A stretch of DNA of 64,000 nt. It comes from Phycicoccus avicenniae_A. GTDB lineage: Bacteria > Actinomycetota > Actinomycetes > Actinomycetales > Dermatophilaceae. A program made the translations under genes and the position numbers. The DNA is taken from contig NZ_JBNVZV010000015.1 in the NCBI RefSeq assembly GCF_050496545.1, positions 37,448 through 101,447 of the forward strand, written 5' to 3'. The notes under the pieces were generated by a model. It searched no databases, was not told the origin of the DNA, and saw only the letters and a list, made by a program, of their open reading frames with translations. Of the stretch, positions 50,998-59,361 are shown piece after piece. Numbering within the stretch: the stretch's first letter is position 1; each line of letters begins with the position of its first letter.

Positions 50998-51725
50998 CGC
51001 TCGTCGTGCTGCTGCTGGTCGCGGCCGTGGTCCTCTGGCCACCCGGGGCGCCCGATCCGGATCCGGTGGGGGCGGCCCTCCCGGCGTTCCCCCGAGGAGC
51101 CCGGTCCGGATGGTCGGGGTGGGGTCTGCGTCGAGCCGGTCCGGGCCGCCGGGGCGAGCCGGAGTGGGTCGCCGAGCTCGCCGAGCTCACGGCCGTCGGC
51201 CTGCGAGCCGGGCTGGGCCTGGGCGGCGCAGCCGCGGTGGCGGCCGGGAGCCCGGCCGTTCGTGCCGGCGCGCCGTGGCTCGCCGAGCGGCTCGCCCCCG
51301 CGGCGGTCGACGGCTCGGGCGTGGCCGGCTGCCTCGCCGAGCCCCCGCCGGACGTCGCGCGCGCGCACCGCGCCGACCTCGAGGTGCTGGGGCGGGCGTG
51401 GCGGCTGTCGGAGGACGCCGGTGTGGCCGCGTCGCGCACCACGGCCGGGGCGGCCGCGGCCATCCGGGGACGCGTGGCCGCGCGCGAGCGGGTCGGGGCG
51501 GCCCTGGCCGGGCCGCGCGCGTCGATGGCCCTGCTCACCGCCCTCCCGCTCGCAGGGCCGTTCGTCGGGCTGCTCCTCGGGGTCTCCCCGAGCGCGCTCT
51601 ACGGCTCGGTGCCGGCCCGCGCGGCGGCGGTCCTCGGGGTGCTGCTCACCGTGGCGGGCTGGGCGTGGGGGCGCCGGCTCGTCCGGCGGTCGCTGCGGCC
51701 CGCACGCACCGACGGCAGTCCGTGA
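50994..51725 (+). CDS. tadB: TadB-like pilus assembly membrane protein
   Basis: The 243-residue protein has an N-terminal hydrophobic segment (about 1-18), a cytoplasmic T2SSF-type helical domain (about 50-165; WVAELAELTAVGLRAGLGLG, then LGRAWRLSEDAGVAASRTTA), and two C-terminal membrane helices (about 178-200 and 208-228). It is the GspF-like platform protein that couples TadA to the pilus. It is shorter than TadB in Proteobacteria (about 300), as usual in actinobacteria. Both ends overlap the neighbouring genes by 1-4 bp. Confidence 0.88.
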   Translation: MTLVVLLLVAAVVLWPPGAPDPDPVGAALPAFPRGARSGWSGWGLRRAGPGRRGEPEWVAELAELTAVGLRAGLGLGGAAAVAAGSPAVRAGAPWLAERLAPAAVDGSGVAGCLAEPPPDVARAHRADLEVLGRAWRLSEDAGVAASRTTAGAAAAIRGRVAARERVGAALAGPRASMALLTALPLAGPFVGLLLGVSPSALYGSVPARAAAVLGVLLTVAGWAWGRRLVRRSLRPARTDGSP

Positions 51726-52258
51726 TGCTCGCGGTAGGGATGCTGGTGGCCGTCGCGGTGCTCGTCGCGCCGCGCCGCGGGCTCCCGGTGCCCGCTCGTC
51801 CCGGGGCCGCGGCCGGGGACGGCCGGTCGGCCACCGTCGCCGACGCCGCGGGGGCCCTCACCCTCCTGGCCGCCGCGCTGCGCGGGGGTGCCGGCGCGCT
51901 CGAGTGCCTCGAGGCGGTGTCCGCGTTGGACCCCGGGCCGGCCGGCCGCGAGCTGGCCGTCGTCGCGGCGGCCCATCGCTGGGGCGAGTCCTCGGACCGC
52001 GCCTGGGACCGGGTGGGTCCCGGATGGGCGCCGGCCGCGGCGGCGTGGCATGCCGCGCTCGCCGCGGGTGCTGCCCCGGCCGGGCTCGTGGAGGCCGCGG
52101 CCGACCGGATGCGTCTGGCCGAGGCCCGTCGGGTCGAGTCCGCCGTGCACCGCGCCGGGGTGCTCCTGGTCCTTCCGCTGGGGTTGTGCTTCCTGCCGGG
52201 GTTCGTCGCGACCACGGTCGTGCCCGTCGTGCTCCTGCTGCTCGGGTCGCTCCGGTGA
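51725..52258 (+). CDS. TadC-like pilus assembly membrane protein
   Basis: The 177-residue protein is the second T2SSF-type platform component. An N-terminal helix (about 1-17) is followed by the cytoplasmic domain (ADAAGALTLLAAALRGGAGA, then RVGPGWAPAAAAWHAALAAG), and C-terminal membrane helices (about 140-175, VLLVLPLGLCFLPGFVATTV). ATG 51725 overlaps the TadB stop by one base (TGATG); GTG 51722 is also in frame. It ends the first part of the tad operon. A 141-bp gap with the second paired GTCCACAG motif separates it from the pilin-like gene. Confidence 0.85.
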   Translation: MLAVGMLVAVAVLVAPRRGLPVPARPGAAAGDGRSATVADAAGALTLLAAALRGGAGALECLEAVSALDPGPAGRELAVVAAAHRWGESSDRAWDRVGPGWAPAAAAWHAALAAGAAPAGLVEAAADRMRLAEARRVESAVHRAGVLLVLPLGLCFLPGFVATTVVPVVLLLLGSLR

Positions 52259-52271
52259 CGCCCGTCCGGTC

Positions 52272-52308
52272 GTCCACAGGCGGCTCCTCGGGTCGCCGCC
52301 GTCCACAG
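52272..52308. repeat. paired GTCCACAG motif, copy B
   Basis: GTCCACAG occurs at 52272-52279 and 52301-52308 with the same 29-bp period as copy A, again with GCGGCTCC after the first and ATC after the second. It precedes the pilin-like gene. Confidence 0.7.
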
Positions 52309-52399
52309 ATCCGCCTCCACCCCTGCCGCCCGGCGGCCCGTGTGCCGAGAGTGGTCCCGACGGACGCGGACCCGCGTCCCCGACACCCAGGAGGACCCC

Positions 52400-52618
52400 A
52401 TGACCCGACGAACCGGCTCCCGCAGAAGCGTTCTCGTCCACGCCCGCGCTGCGGCCCGGCGCTGGCGCCGACGCGGCGAGGAGGGGATGACCACTGCCGA
52501 GTACGCGGTCGGCACGGTGGCCGCCGTGGCCTTCGCGGCCCTGCTGCTGCTCGTCGTGCGCTCCGGCCCGGTCAAGACCGCGCTGACGAACATCATCGTC
52601 GGGGCGCTCGGCACGTGA
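52400..52618 (+). CDS. Flp-type pilin-like protein (DUF4244)
   Basis: The 72-residue protein has a basic leader (about 1-29) ending RRRGEEG, then MTTAEYAVGTVAAVAFAALL. That is a class III signal: cleavage after the glycine would leave Glu at position 5 of the mature pilin, followed by a hydrophobic helix, as in Flp pilins. It is the DUF4244 family that sits at this position in actinobacterial tad loci and is probably the pilus subunit. A strong AGGAGG ribosome binding site lies before the ATG at 52400. No prepilin peptidase gene is in the window. Confidence 0.88.
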   Translation: MTRRTGSRRSVLVHARAAARRWRRRGEEGMTTAEYAVGTVAAVAFAALLLLVVRSGPVKTALTNIIVGALGT

Positions 52619-52980
52619 CCGCTCGGCGGCCATCCCGTGACGAACGGGGGATGGCCACCGCCGAGCTGGCGGTGGCCATCCCGGCGCTCCTCCTCGTGCT
52701 GACGCTCGCCCTCGGGGCGCTGCGGCTGGGCATCGACCGCGTGCGCTGCCTCGACGCCGCGCAGCAGGGGGCCCGGCTCCTGGCCCGGGGCGAGCCGGCG
52801 GACCGGGCGCGGGCCGCGGCCCTCTCGCTCGCCCCACAGGGCGCGCGGGCCGAGCTCGTCGTCGATGGGCGGGACGTGCGCGTCGAGGTCCGGTCGGACG
52901 GGCCGGCCGTGCTCGGTGCGCTGGGCGTCGGCTGGGCCCCCGAGGCCCATGCGGTGGCCCGCCGCGAGGACGTGCCGTGA
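52615..52980 (+). CDS. TadE-family pilus protein
   Basis: The 121-residue protein has the pseudopilin signature near the N-terminus: RDERG then MATAELAVAIPALLLVLTLA, with Glu at position 5 after the glycine. One transmembrane helix (about 17-40) and a secreted beta-rich domain follow (RAELVVDGRDVRVEVRS). TadE proteins are minor pilins processed by the prepilin peptidase. GTG 52615 overlaps the pilin-like stop by 4 bp, and its own stop overlaps the next gene by 4 bp, giving tight coupling. Confidence 0.88.
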   Translation: MTARRPSRDERGMATAELAVAIPALLLVLTLALGALRLGIDRVRCLDAAQQGARLLARGEPADRARAAALSLAPQGARAELVVDGRDVRVEVRSDGPAVLGALGVGWAPEAHAVARREDVP

Positions 52981-53469
52981 CGCCCGCGAGTCCGGCGGCG
53001 CGCGCGGAGCGGGGAAGCGGCACGGTCCTCGTCGTCGGCGCCCTCGCCGTGGTCGTCGTGGTGCTCGGCGGGTCGCTCCTGGTGGCGGCGGCCGTCCGTG
53101 ACGCCCGAGCGGCGCGGGGCGCTGCCGACCTCTCCGCACTCGCGGCGGCGGTGCCGCTCGTGCGTGGGGGCGCCCCGGACTGTGCGGCGGCGTCGGCCAC
53201 CGCCCTCGCCAACGGGGCGCGGCTGGCGTCCTGCACGCCCGAGGTCTCGGGCGCGGTGACCGTCGAGGTCAGGGTCGCCCGGCGCAACGTGTCGTGGTGG
53301 CCGGGGCTCCCGGTCTCGGTGACGGCCCGGGCGCGGGCCGGCCCGGTTGTGGACGGGGGCCCGGTGCTCCCCGAGGGGCCAGCGCTGGGCGGGGGCTCGG
53401 TGCAGGGGGAGGGGTCAGCGGCGGGCGGGGGGCCGGCGCTCCCCGAGGGGTCAGCGGCGGGGCTCGGCG
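52977..53469 (+). CDS. TadE-like (Rv3654c-type) protein without its own stop codon
   Basis: The frame starts at GTG 52977 overlapping tadE. It encodes a leader RAERGSGTVLVVGALAVVVV, one membrane helix and RDARAARGAADLSALAAAVP, the hallmark of the helicase/secretion-neighbourhood TadE-like family, which normally ends after about 120-130 residues. Here the family-like part ends with VSVTARARAGP near residue 123. No stop follows: the frame enters a glycine-rich 3 x 36-bp repeat (53362-53469) and stays open antisense through the next genes until 56727. The end given is the end of the repeat; the true C-terminus is unknown. Confidence 0.6.
53362..53469. repeat. tandem repeat, 3 x 36 bp
   Basis: Units begin at 53362, 53398 and 53434. 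The first and third share CTCCCCGAGGGG; the second and third share GGGGTCAGCGGCGGG. The period is 12 codons, so it stays in frame for the TadE-like gene. The stop codon of the opposite gene (53451-53453) falls in the third unit. Confidence 0.8.
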
Positions 53470-53936
53470 CCGGGGTCGGGCGTCTCGGCCCGCGTCTCGG
53501 CGACCTCGGCCCGTCGGCGGGCGGTCTCGGTCGAGACGTGCTGCTCGGCCACCCGCTCGTCGGCCTGCTGGCGCAGCGCGGCGGTCTCGCTCTCGTGGCG
53601 GGCGCGCTCCTCCTCGAGGAGCCGCTCGCGGGTGGCCAGCTCCTCCTTGAGGCGCTTCTGCTCGAGCAGCCGCTCCTGCTCGGCGGCCTTCTCGCTCTCG
53701 CGGGCGTCGACCCGGCGACGGTGGCCGCGCTTGACGCCCGAGCGCAGGACGACCCAGCCGAGCCAGAACACCGAGATGACGACCATGCCGCTCACGAGGA
53801 AGACGACGGGCGGCAGGTCGATGGTGCCTCCGAGGAGGTTCATCGACACCGGGTCCTCGAGGCGCACCGCACCGAGGACGAGCGCGGCGCCGACACCGAG
53901 GGCGAGGAGGACGAGGACGACGCCGAGGAGGACCAT
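53451..53936 (-). CDS. LapA-like membrane protein with coiled coil
   Basis: The 161-residue protein has two membrane helices (about 3-24 and 41-65) and then a highly charged cytoplasmic coiled coil (about 75-150; ESEKAAEQERLLEQKRLKEE, then LATRERLLEEERARHESETA). This matches LapA-domain (YcjX/DUF1049-like) membrane proteins with a variable helical tail. Function is unknown. It is convergent with the tad operon and its last codons lie inside the 36-bp tandem repeat, so its C-terminus (TPDPGAEPRR) may be recently altered. Confidence 0.75.
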   Translation of the reverse strand: MVLLGVVLVLLALGVGAALVLGAVRLEDPVSMNLLGGTIDLPPVVFLVSGMVVISVFWLGWVVLRSGVKRGHRRRVDARESEKAAEQERLLEQKRLKEELATRERLLEEERARHESETAALRQQADERVAEQHVSTETARRRAEVAETRAETPDPGAEPRR

Positions 53937-54026
53937 GCGCCGCAGGCTACCCCCCGCGCGACCACCGCAGACGCCCGCGCTCCCCGCCGGGCTCGCCGCA
54001 GGTCATCGAGGTCGGCGGACCGGCCT

Positions 54027-56309
54027 TCACCCGGTGCGGGCCAGGGCCAGCTCGAGCACCACCACGGCCCCGGCCTTGTCCAGCGGCTCGTTGCCGTTGC
54101 CGCACTTCGGGGACTGCACGCACGCCGGGCACCCGGTGCGGCAGGGGCATCCGAGCACCGCGTCCCGGGTGGCCCGGACCCACTCCTCGAAGGCCTCGAA
54201 GGCGCGCTCCGCGAAGCCCGCGCCGCCCGGGTAGCCGTCGAAGACCATGACGGTCGGCAGGCCGGTGTCGGGGTGGAGCGCGGTCGAGACCCCGCCGACG
54301 TCCCAGCGGTCCGAGGTGGCCACGAGCGGGAGCATCCCGATCGCGGCGTGCTCGGCGGCGTGGAGGGCGCCCGGCACGTCGGGCTCGGCCACGCCGGCGG
54401 CCACCAGCACCTCGGGGGCGACGGTCCACCAGACGGCCTTCGTCGTCAGCGAGCGCTCGGGCAGGTCGAGGGCGTGCTGCCCGATCACCTCGCCGCTCGG
54501 GAGCCGCCGGGTGAACGCCGTGACCTTGCTCGTGACCCGCACCGACCCGAAGGCCGTGGCCACCCGCGCCCGGTCGGTGACGCGGTCCGTGCCGAGGATG
54601 TCGAAGCGGCTCACCGACTGCGCGTGGGTCGACCAGCCGGGGTCGCCGCGCACCGCGTGGGCCGCGCGCTGCTCCAGGTCGAGGTCGGTGACCACCCACG
54701 TGTCGCCCTGGTGCAGGTGGACCGCCCCGGTGTGCACCTGGGAGTGGGCGGCCGCCTCGTCGACCGTCCCGACGACGCGTCCGGTCCGGGTCTCGACGAT
54801 CGCCACCACCTCGCTCGCACCGCGCAGCGAGATGTGCTCGGCCGGCCGGTCCTCGCGGGCCCAGAACCACCCCGTCGGGCGCCTGCGCAGGATGCCGCTC
54901 GCGACGAGCACGTCGAGCAGCCGGCGGGTCCCGGGGCCGAACAGCGCGAGGTCGGCGTCACCGATCGGCAGCTCGGCGGCGGCCGCCGCGAGGTGGGGTG
55001 CGAGCACGTGGGGGTTCTCGGGGTCGACCACCGTGGTCTCCACGGGCGCACCGAAGATCGCCTCGGGGTGGCGGACGAGGTAGGCGTCCAGCGGGTCGTC
55101 GGCCGCCACGAGGACCGCCAGCGAGTCCTCGCCGGAGCGCCCGGCCCGGCCGGCCTGCTGCCACAGGCTGGCCCGTCGCCCCGGCCAGCCGGCGAGCAGC
55201 ACGGCGTCGAGACCGCTGACGTCCACCCCGAGCTCGAGGGCGTTGGTGGCCGCGAGCCCCCGGATGTCGCCGGCCCGCAGCCCGCGCTCGAGCAGCCGCC
55301 GGTCCTGCGGCAGGTACCCGCCGCGGTAGGCGGCCACGGTGCGCGCCGCCTCCGGGTCGGAGACCTCCAGCCGGCGCCGGGCCCCGGTCGCCAGCGCCTC
55401 GGCGCCGGCCCGGCTGCGGGCGAAGGCCACGGTCTGCACCCCGTCCTCGACGAGGTCGGCGAGCAGCTCGGCGGCCTCGGTGGTGGCGGACCGTCGCTCG
55501 CCGTCCGCCCCGGTCGCCGGCTCCCAGAGGGCGAACGTCATCGCGCCGCGCGGCGAGCCGTCGGTCGTCACGGCCCGGACCGGCAGGCCGGTGAGCCGCG
55601 AGGCGTGGCCGGCCGGGTCGCTGACCGTCGCCGACGCGAGCACGAACGTCGGTGTCGCGCCGTACCGCCCGGCCACCCGGCGCAGCCGCCGCAGCACGGC
55701 CGAGAGGTGGGCGCCGAACACCCCCCGGTAGACGTGGCACTCGTCGACCACGACGTACTGCAGCCCGCGGAGGAAGCCCGACCAGCGCTCGTGGCCCGGC
55801 AGCAGCGAGTGGTGCAGCAGGTCGGGGTTGGTGAGCACGACGTCCGCGTGCTCACGCACCCACCGCCGCTCGTCGGGCGGGGTGTCGCCGTCGTAGGTCG
55901 CCGCGCGCACGCCGGGCACGGCGAGGGCCTCGATGCGCGCCAGCTGGTCCGCGGCCAGGGCCTTCGTGGGGGACAGGTAGAGGGCGGTCGGCCGGCGCAG
56001 CCCACCGCGCCCCGCGGCGCCGACGACCGCGCTGAGCGCCGGCACGAGGTAGCCCAGGCTCTTCCCGGAGGCGGTGCCGGTGGCGAGGACGACGTGCTGC
56101 CCGGCGAACGCCAGGTCCACGGCCTCGCGCTGGTGGCTCCACGGCCGCTCGATCCCGGCGCCGAGCAGCGCCGCCAGCACCGGTGGCTCGACCGCCTCGG
56201 GCCACTCGGCGAGCCGGGCCGGGCGCGCCGGGACCACCTCGACGTGGAGCAGCCGCTCCGAGCGCGCCCCGCGGGTGATGCGGGAGAGGTGCTGCGCTGG
56301 GCTGGACAC
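54027..56309 (-). CDS. DEAD/DEAH-box helicase with DUF1998 (MrfA/YprA-like)
   Basis: The 760-residue superfamily 2 helicase has motif I in LATGTASGKSLGYLVPAL, motif II in VVVDECHVYRG (DECH), motif III LASATVSDP, and motif VI QQAGRAGRSGE. The C-terminal DUF1998 domain ends with a four-cysteine cluster, CPCRTGCPACVQSPKC, which probably binds zinc or iron-sulfur. YprA/MrfA of Bacillus acts in repair of mitomycin-type lesions; this role is inferred. It corresponds to Rv3649, beside the tad genes in M. tuberculosis, from memory. GTG 56309 follows TACCGT by seven bases. Confidence 0.93.
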   Translation of the reverse strand: MSSPAQHLSRITRGARSERLLHVEVVPARPARLAEWPEAVEPPVLAALLGAGIERPWSHQREAVDLAFAGQHVVLATGTASGKSLGYLVPALSAVVGAAGRGGLRRPTALYLSPTKALAADQLARIEALAVPGVRAATYDGDTPPDERRWVREHADVVLTNPDLLHHSLLPGHERWSGFLRGLQYVVVDECHVYRGVFGAHLSAVLRRLRRVAGRYGATPTFVLASATVSDPAGHASRLTGLPVRAVTTDGSPRGAMTFALWEPATGADGERRSATTEAAELLADLVEDGVQTVAFARSRAGAEALATGARRRLEVSDPEAARTVAAYRGGYLPQDRRLLERGLRAGDIRGLAATNALELGVDVSGLDAVLLAGWPGRRASLWQQAGRAGRSGEDSLAVLVAADDPLDAYLVRHPEAIFGAPVETTVVDPENPHVLAPHLAAAAAELPIGDADLALFGPGTRRLLDVLVASGILRRRPTGWFWAREDRPAEHISLRGASEVVAIVETRTGRVVGTVDEAAAHSQVHTGAVHLHQGDTWVVTDLDLEQRAAHAVRGDPGWSTHAQSVSRFDILGTDRVTDRARVATAFGSVRVTSKVTAFTRRLPSGEVIGQHALDLPERSLTTKAVWWTVAPEVLVAAGVAEPDVPGALHAAEHAAIGMLPLVATSDRWDVGGVSTALHPDTGLPTVMVFDGYPGGAGFAERAFEAFEEWVRATRDAVLGCPCRTGCPACVQSPKCGNGNEPLDKAGAVVVLELALARTG

Positions 56310-56316
56310 GGCGGTT

Positions 56317-56322
56317 ACGGTA
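56317..56322 (-). promoter_or_regulatory. -10 box of helicase gene (leaderless type)
   Basis: On the minus strand TACCGT ends seven bases before the GTG at 56309, supporting that start. Confidence 0.55.
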
Positions 56323-56393
56323 ATCCTTGGTCCCGACGGCCCACGCCGGTGACCGTCCGAGCCGATGACCGCACCACCCGAGGAGCCAGACGC

Positions 56394-56729
56394 GTGGAGC
56401 TCTCCGTCACGACGTCCCACCACGACGACGTCAGCGTCGTCACCGTCGAGGGGGAGGTCGACGTCTACACCGCCGCCCAGCTGCGCCAGACGCTCGACCA
56501 GGAGATCGCCGACGGCCACGTGCGGCTCGTCGTCGACCTCGACACCGTGACCTTCCTCGACTCCACCGGCCTGGGGGTGCTCGTCGGCCGGCTCAAGCTC
56601 GTCCGCAACGACTCCGGCTGGCTGCGCATCGTCTGCTCCAGCGAGCGCATCCTGCGGGTCTTCCGCATCACCGGCCTCGACAAGGTGTTCGGCATCCACG
56701 ACACCCTCCAGGACGCGCTCGCGGCCTGA
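56394..56729 (+). CDS. STAS-domain anti-sigma factor antagonist
   Basis: The 111-residue protein is a single STAS domain of the SpoIIAA/RsbV type. VVTVEGEVDVYTAAQLRQTL opens the fold, and VTFLDSTGLGVLVGRLKLVR carries the serine that a partner kinase would phosphorylate. VFRITGLDKVFGIHDTLQDA ends it. It would bind and sequester an anti-sigma factor when dephosphorylated. No cognate anti-sigma kinase gene is adjacent. GTG 56394 has an AGGAG ribosome binding site. Its frame is continuous with the stop-less TadE-like frame far upstream, which is coincidental unless shown otherwise. Confidence 0.9.
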   Translation: MELSVTTSHHDDVSVVTVEGEVDVYTAAQLRQTLDQEIADGHVRLVVDLDTVTFLDSTGLGVLVGRLKLVRNDSGWLRIVCSSERILRVFRITGLDKVFGIHDTLQDALAA

Positions 56730-56788
56730 GGCCGCTCTCCTCCCCGCGCGCACCCCCGGGTCGCTGACCGGGAGAGACTCCGTCGCGG

Positions 56789-56804
56789 TGTGAACCGCGT
56801 CACG
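56789..56804 (+). promoter_or_regulatory. CRP-like palindrome upstream of hppA
   Basis: TGTGAACCGCGTCACG matches TGTGA-N6-TCACA at nine of ten fixed positions. It lies 112 bp before the hppA ATG and about 36 bp before a possible -10 box TACAGT (56840-56845), a spacing compatible with activation. Confidence 0.55.
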
Positions 56805-56915
56805 CCGACCCGGGCGGGCGGGGCGCGCCGGGTCCCCGGTACAGTCCACCCCGACCGTCCCTGCCATCGGTGCTGACTGCGCCCGGGGACGGACGACGCC
56901 GTCAAGGAGGATGGA

Positions 56916-59300
56916 ATGGCACCCCTCGCACTCGCGAACGCCGAGTCGGGAGCCCTGGACCTGACCGGGACGAACCTGACCCTGGTCATCACGGTCGCGG
57001 TGATCGCCCTCGTGGCGCTCGTCATGGGCTTCGTGTTCCGCGGGCAGGTCCTCGCGGCCGACCCGGGCACCGAGAAGATGCAGGAGATCGGCGCTGCCGT
57101 CGAGGAGGGGGCGCAGGCCTACCTCCGGCGCCAGTTCCGCACGCTCAGCGTCTTCGTCGTCCTCGTCTTCTTCCTCCTGCTCCTGCTTCCGGCGGACGAC
57201 CAGGCCGTCCGGTTCGGGCGCTCGGGCTTCTTCGTCCTCGGCGCGCTGTTCTCGGCGGCCATCGGCTACCTCGGCATGAGCCTGGCGGTCAAGGCCAACG
57301 TCCGCGTCGCGTCCGCCGCCCGCCACGAGGGCGGCCGCGACGCCGGCATGAAGATCGCCTTCCGCACCGGCGGCGTCGTCGGGATGGCGACCGTCGGGCT
57401 CGGCCTGCTCGGCGCCTCCGTCGTCGTCCTCCTCTACAAGGGTGACGCCCCGAAGGTCCTCGAGGGCTTCGGCTTCGGTGCCGCCCTCCTCGCGATGTTC
57501 ATGCGCGTCGGCGGTGGCATCTTCACCAAGGCCGCCGACGTCGGCGCCGACCTCGTCGGCAAGGTCGAGGCGGGCATCCCCGAGGACGACCCGCGCAACG
57601 CGGCGACCATCGCCGACAACGTGGGCGACAACGTCGGCGACTGCGCCGGCATGGCTGCCGACCTCTTCGAGTCCTACGCCGTCATGCTCGTCGCGGCGCT
57701 GATCCTCGGCTCGGTCGCCTTCGGCACCTACGGCCTCGTCTTCCCGCTGATCATCCCGGCGATCGGCGCGCTCACCGCACTGCTCGGCGTCTTCATCACC
57801 AAGGCCCGCCCGGGCGAGAACCCGCTGAGCGCCATCAACCGCGGCTTCTACATCGCCGCGGCCATCTCGGCCGTCCTCTCGGCCGTCGCCGCCTTCGTCT
57901 ACCTCCCCGACACCTTCGCCGGGCTCTACGCGAGCGGTGCGCAGCTGACCGAGGCCCAGCAGGAGATCGCGCAGCTCGGCAGCGACCCGCGCGTCATCGC
58001 GATCCTCGCCGTCGTCATCGGCATCGTCCTCGCCGGCATCATCCTCTGGCTGACCGGCCACTTCACCGGCACCGACAAGCGCCCGACGATGGACGTCGCG
58101 CGCACCTCGCTCACCGGCGCGGCCACCGTCGTGCTCTCGGGCATCGGCGTCGGCCTCGAGTCGGCCGTCTACACCGCGGCCATCATCGGTGGCGCGGTCT
58201 ACCTGGCCTTCCTCCTCGGCGGCGGCTCCACCGCGCTCGCGCTCTTCCTCATCGCGCTCGCCGGCTGCGGCCTGCTCACCACCGTCGGCGTCATCGTCGC
58301 GATGGACACCTTCGGCCCGGTCTCGGACAACGCCCAGGGCATCGCCGAGATGTCCGGCGACGTCGACGGCGAGGGCGCGCAGATCCTCACCGAGCTCGAC
58401 GCGGTGGGCAACACGACCAAGGCGATCACCAAGGGCATCGCGATCGCGACCGCCGTCCTCGCGGCGACCGCGCTCTTCGGCTCCTACAGCGACGCCTGGC
58501 AGACCGAGCTCCAGAAGATCCTCGCCAGCGGCGAGGTCACCGAGAACCCGAGCAAGTACGTGCAGTCGCTCTTCGACCTCCAGGTCGTCTCGCCGAACAC
58601 GCTCGTCGGCCTCATCCTCGGTGCCGCGGTCGTCTTCCTCTTCTCGGGCCTGGCCATCAACGCCGTCACCCGCGCGGCCGGCGCCATCGTCTTCGAGGTG
58701 CGTCGCCAGTTCCGTGAGATCCCCGGGATCATGGAGGGCACGGCCAAGCCGGAGTACGGCAAGGTCGTCGACATCTGCACCCGTGACTCGCTCCGCGAGC
58801 TCGCGACGCCGGGTCTCCTCGCAGCGCTCACCCCGGTCGCGGTCGGCTTCGGCCTCGGCATCGGCGCGCTCGCCGGCTTCCTCGCCGGAGCCATCGGCGC
58901 CGGCGCGCTCATGGCCGTCTTCCTCGCCAACTCCGGTGGCGCGTGGGACAACGCGAAGAAGATCGTCGAGGACGGCCAGCACGGCGGCAAGGGCTCGGAC
59001 GCCCACGCGGCCACGGTCATCGGCGACACCGTCGGCGACCCGTTCAAGGACACCGCCGGCCCGGCGATCAACCCGCTCATCAAGGTGATGAACCTGGTGT
59101 CGGTGCTCATCGCCCCGGCCATCGTCACCCTGACGATCGGGGGCAGCGCCTCGGCCCCGATCCGCTACGGCATCGCCGGCGTGGCCGTCGTCATCGTCGT
59201 CGCGGCCGTCGCGTACTCCAAGAGCAAGGACCTCGCGATCGGCGGCGACGACATCGACCCCGACGTCCAGACCTCGGAGCCCGCGCCCGCGCAGGCCTGA
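56916..59300 (+). CDS. hppA: membrane-bound proton-pumping pyrophosphatase
   Basis: The 794-residue protein has about sixteen membrane helices and pumps protons at the expense of pyrophosphate. Catalytic motifs are visible: FTKAADVGADLVGKVEAGIP with EDDPRNAATIADNVGDNVGD, DTFGPVSDNAQGIAEMSG, and HAATVIGDTVGDPFKDTAGP. The segment GNTTKAITKGIAIATA carries lysine where K+-dependent enzymes have alanine, so it belongs to the K+-independent H+-pumping class. A strong AAGGAGG site (56904-56910) precedes the ATG. A CRP-like site lies upstream. Pyrophosphate from Acs and biosynthesis would be its fuel. Confidence 0.97.
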   Translation: MAPLALANAESGALDLTGTNLTLVITVAVIALVALVMGFVFRGQVLAADPGTEKMQEIGAAVEEGAQAYLRRQFRTLSVFVVLVFFLLLLLPADDQAVRFGRSGFFVLGALFSAAIGYLGMSLAVKANVRVASAARHEGGRDAGMKIAFRTGGVVGMATVGLGLLGASVVVLLYKGDAPKVLEGFGFGAALLAMFMRVGGGIFTKAADVGADLVGKVEAGIPEDDPRNAATIADNVGDNVGDCAGMAADLFESYAVMLVAALILGSVAFGTYGLVFPLIIPAIGALTALLGVFITKARPGENPLSAINRGFYIAAAISAVLSAVAAFVYLPDTFAGLYASGAQLTEAQQEIAQLGSDPRVIAILAVVIGIVLAGIILWLTGHFTGTDKRPTMDVARTSLTGAATVVLSGIGVGLESAVYTAAIIGGAVYLAFLLGGGSTALALFLIALAGCGLLTTVGVIVAMDTFGPVSDNAQGIAEMSGDVDGEGAQILTELDAVGNTTKAITKGIAIATAVLAATALFGSYSDAWQTELQKILASGEVTENPSKYVQSLFDLQVVSPNTLVGLILGAAVVFLFSGLAINAVTRAAGAIVFEVRRQFREIPGIMEGTAKPEYGKVVDICTRDSLRELATPGLLAALTPVAVGFGLGIGALAGFLAGAIGAGALMAVFLANSGGAWDNAKKIVEDGQHGGKGSDAHAATVIGDTVGDPFKDTAGPAINPLIKVMNLVSVLIAPAIVTLTIGGSASAPIRYGIAGVAVVIVVAAVAYSKSKDLAIGGDDIDPDVQTSEPAPAQA

Positions 59301-59319
59301 CACCGCTCCACCACCGGCC

Positions 59320-59353
59320 GAGGGGCCGGGTCCCGCACGGGGCCCGGCCCCTC
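59320..59353. terminator. terminator downstream of hppA
   Basis: GAGGGGCCGGGTCCC (59320-59334) pairs with GGGGCCCGGCCCCTC (59339-59353) with one G-T pair and a 4-nt loop, between convergent genes. Confidence 0.85.
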
Positions 59354-59361
59354 GCCGCGTG

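Noticed and set aside
53487..56729. Possible giant TadE-STAS fusion protein
   Set aside because: The part antisense to the helicase lacks protein-like composition, and the STAS gene has its own start with a ribosome binding site. The missing stop is kept as a finding, not as a fusion gene.
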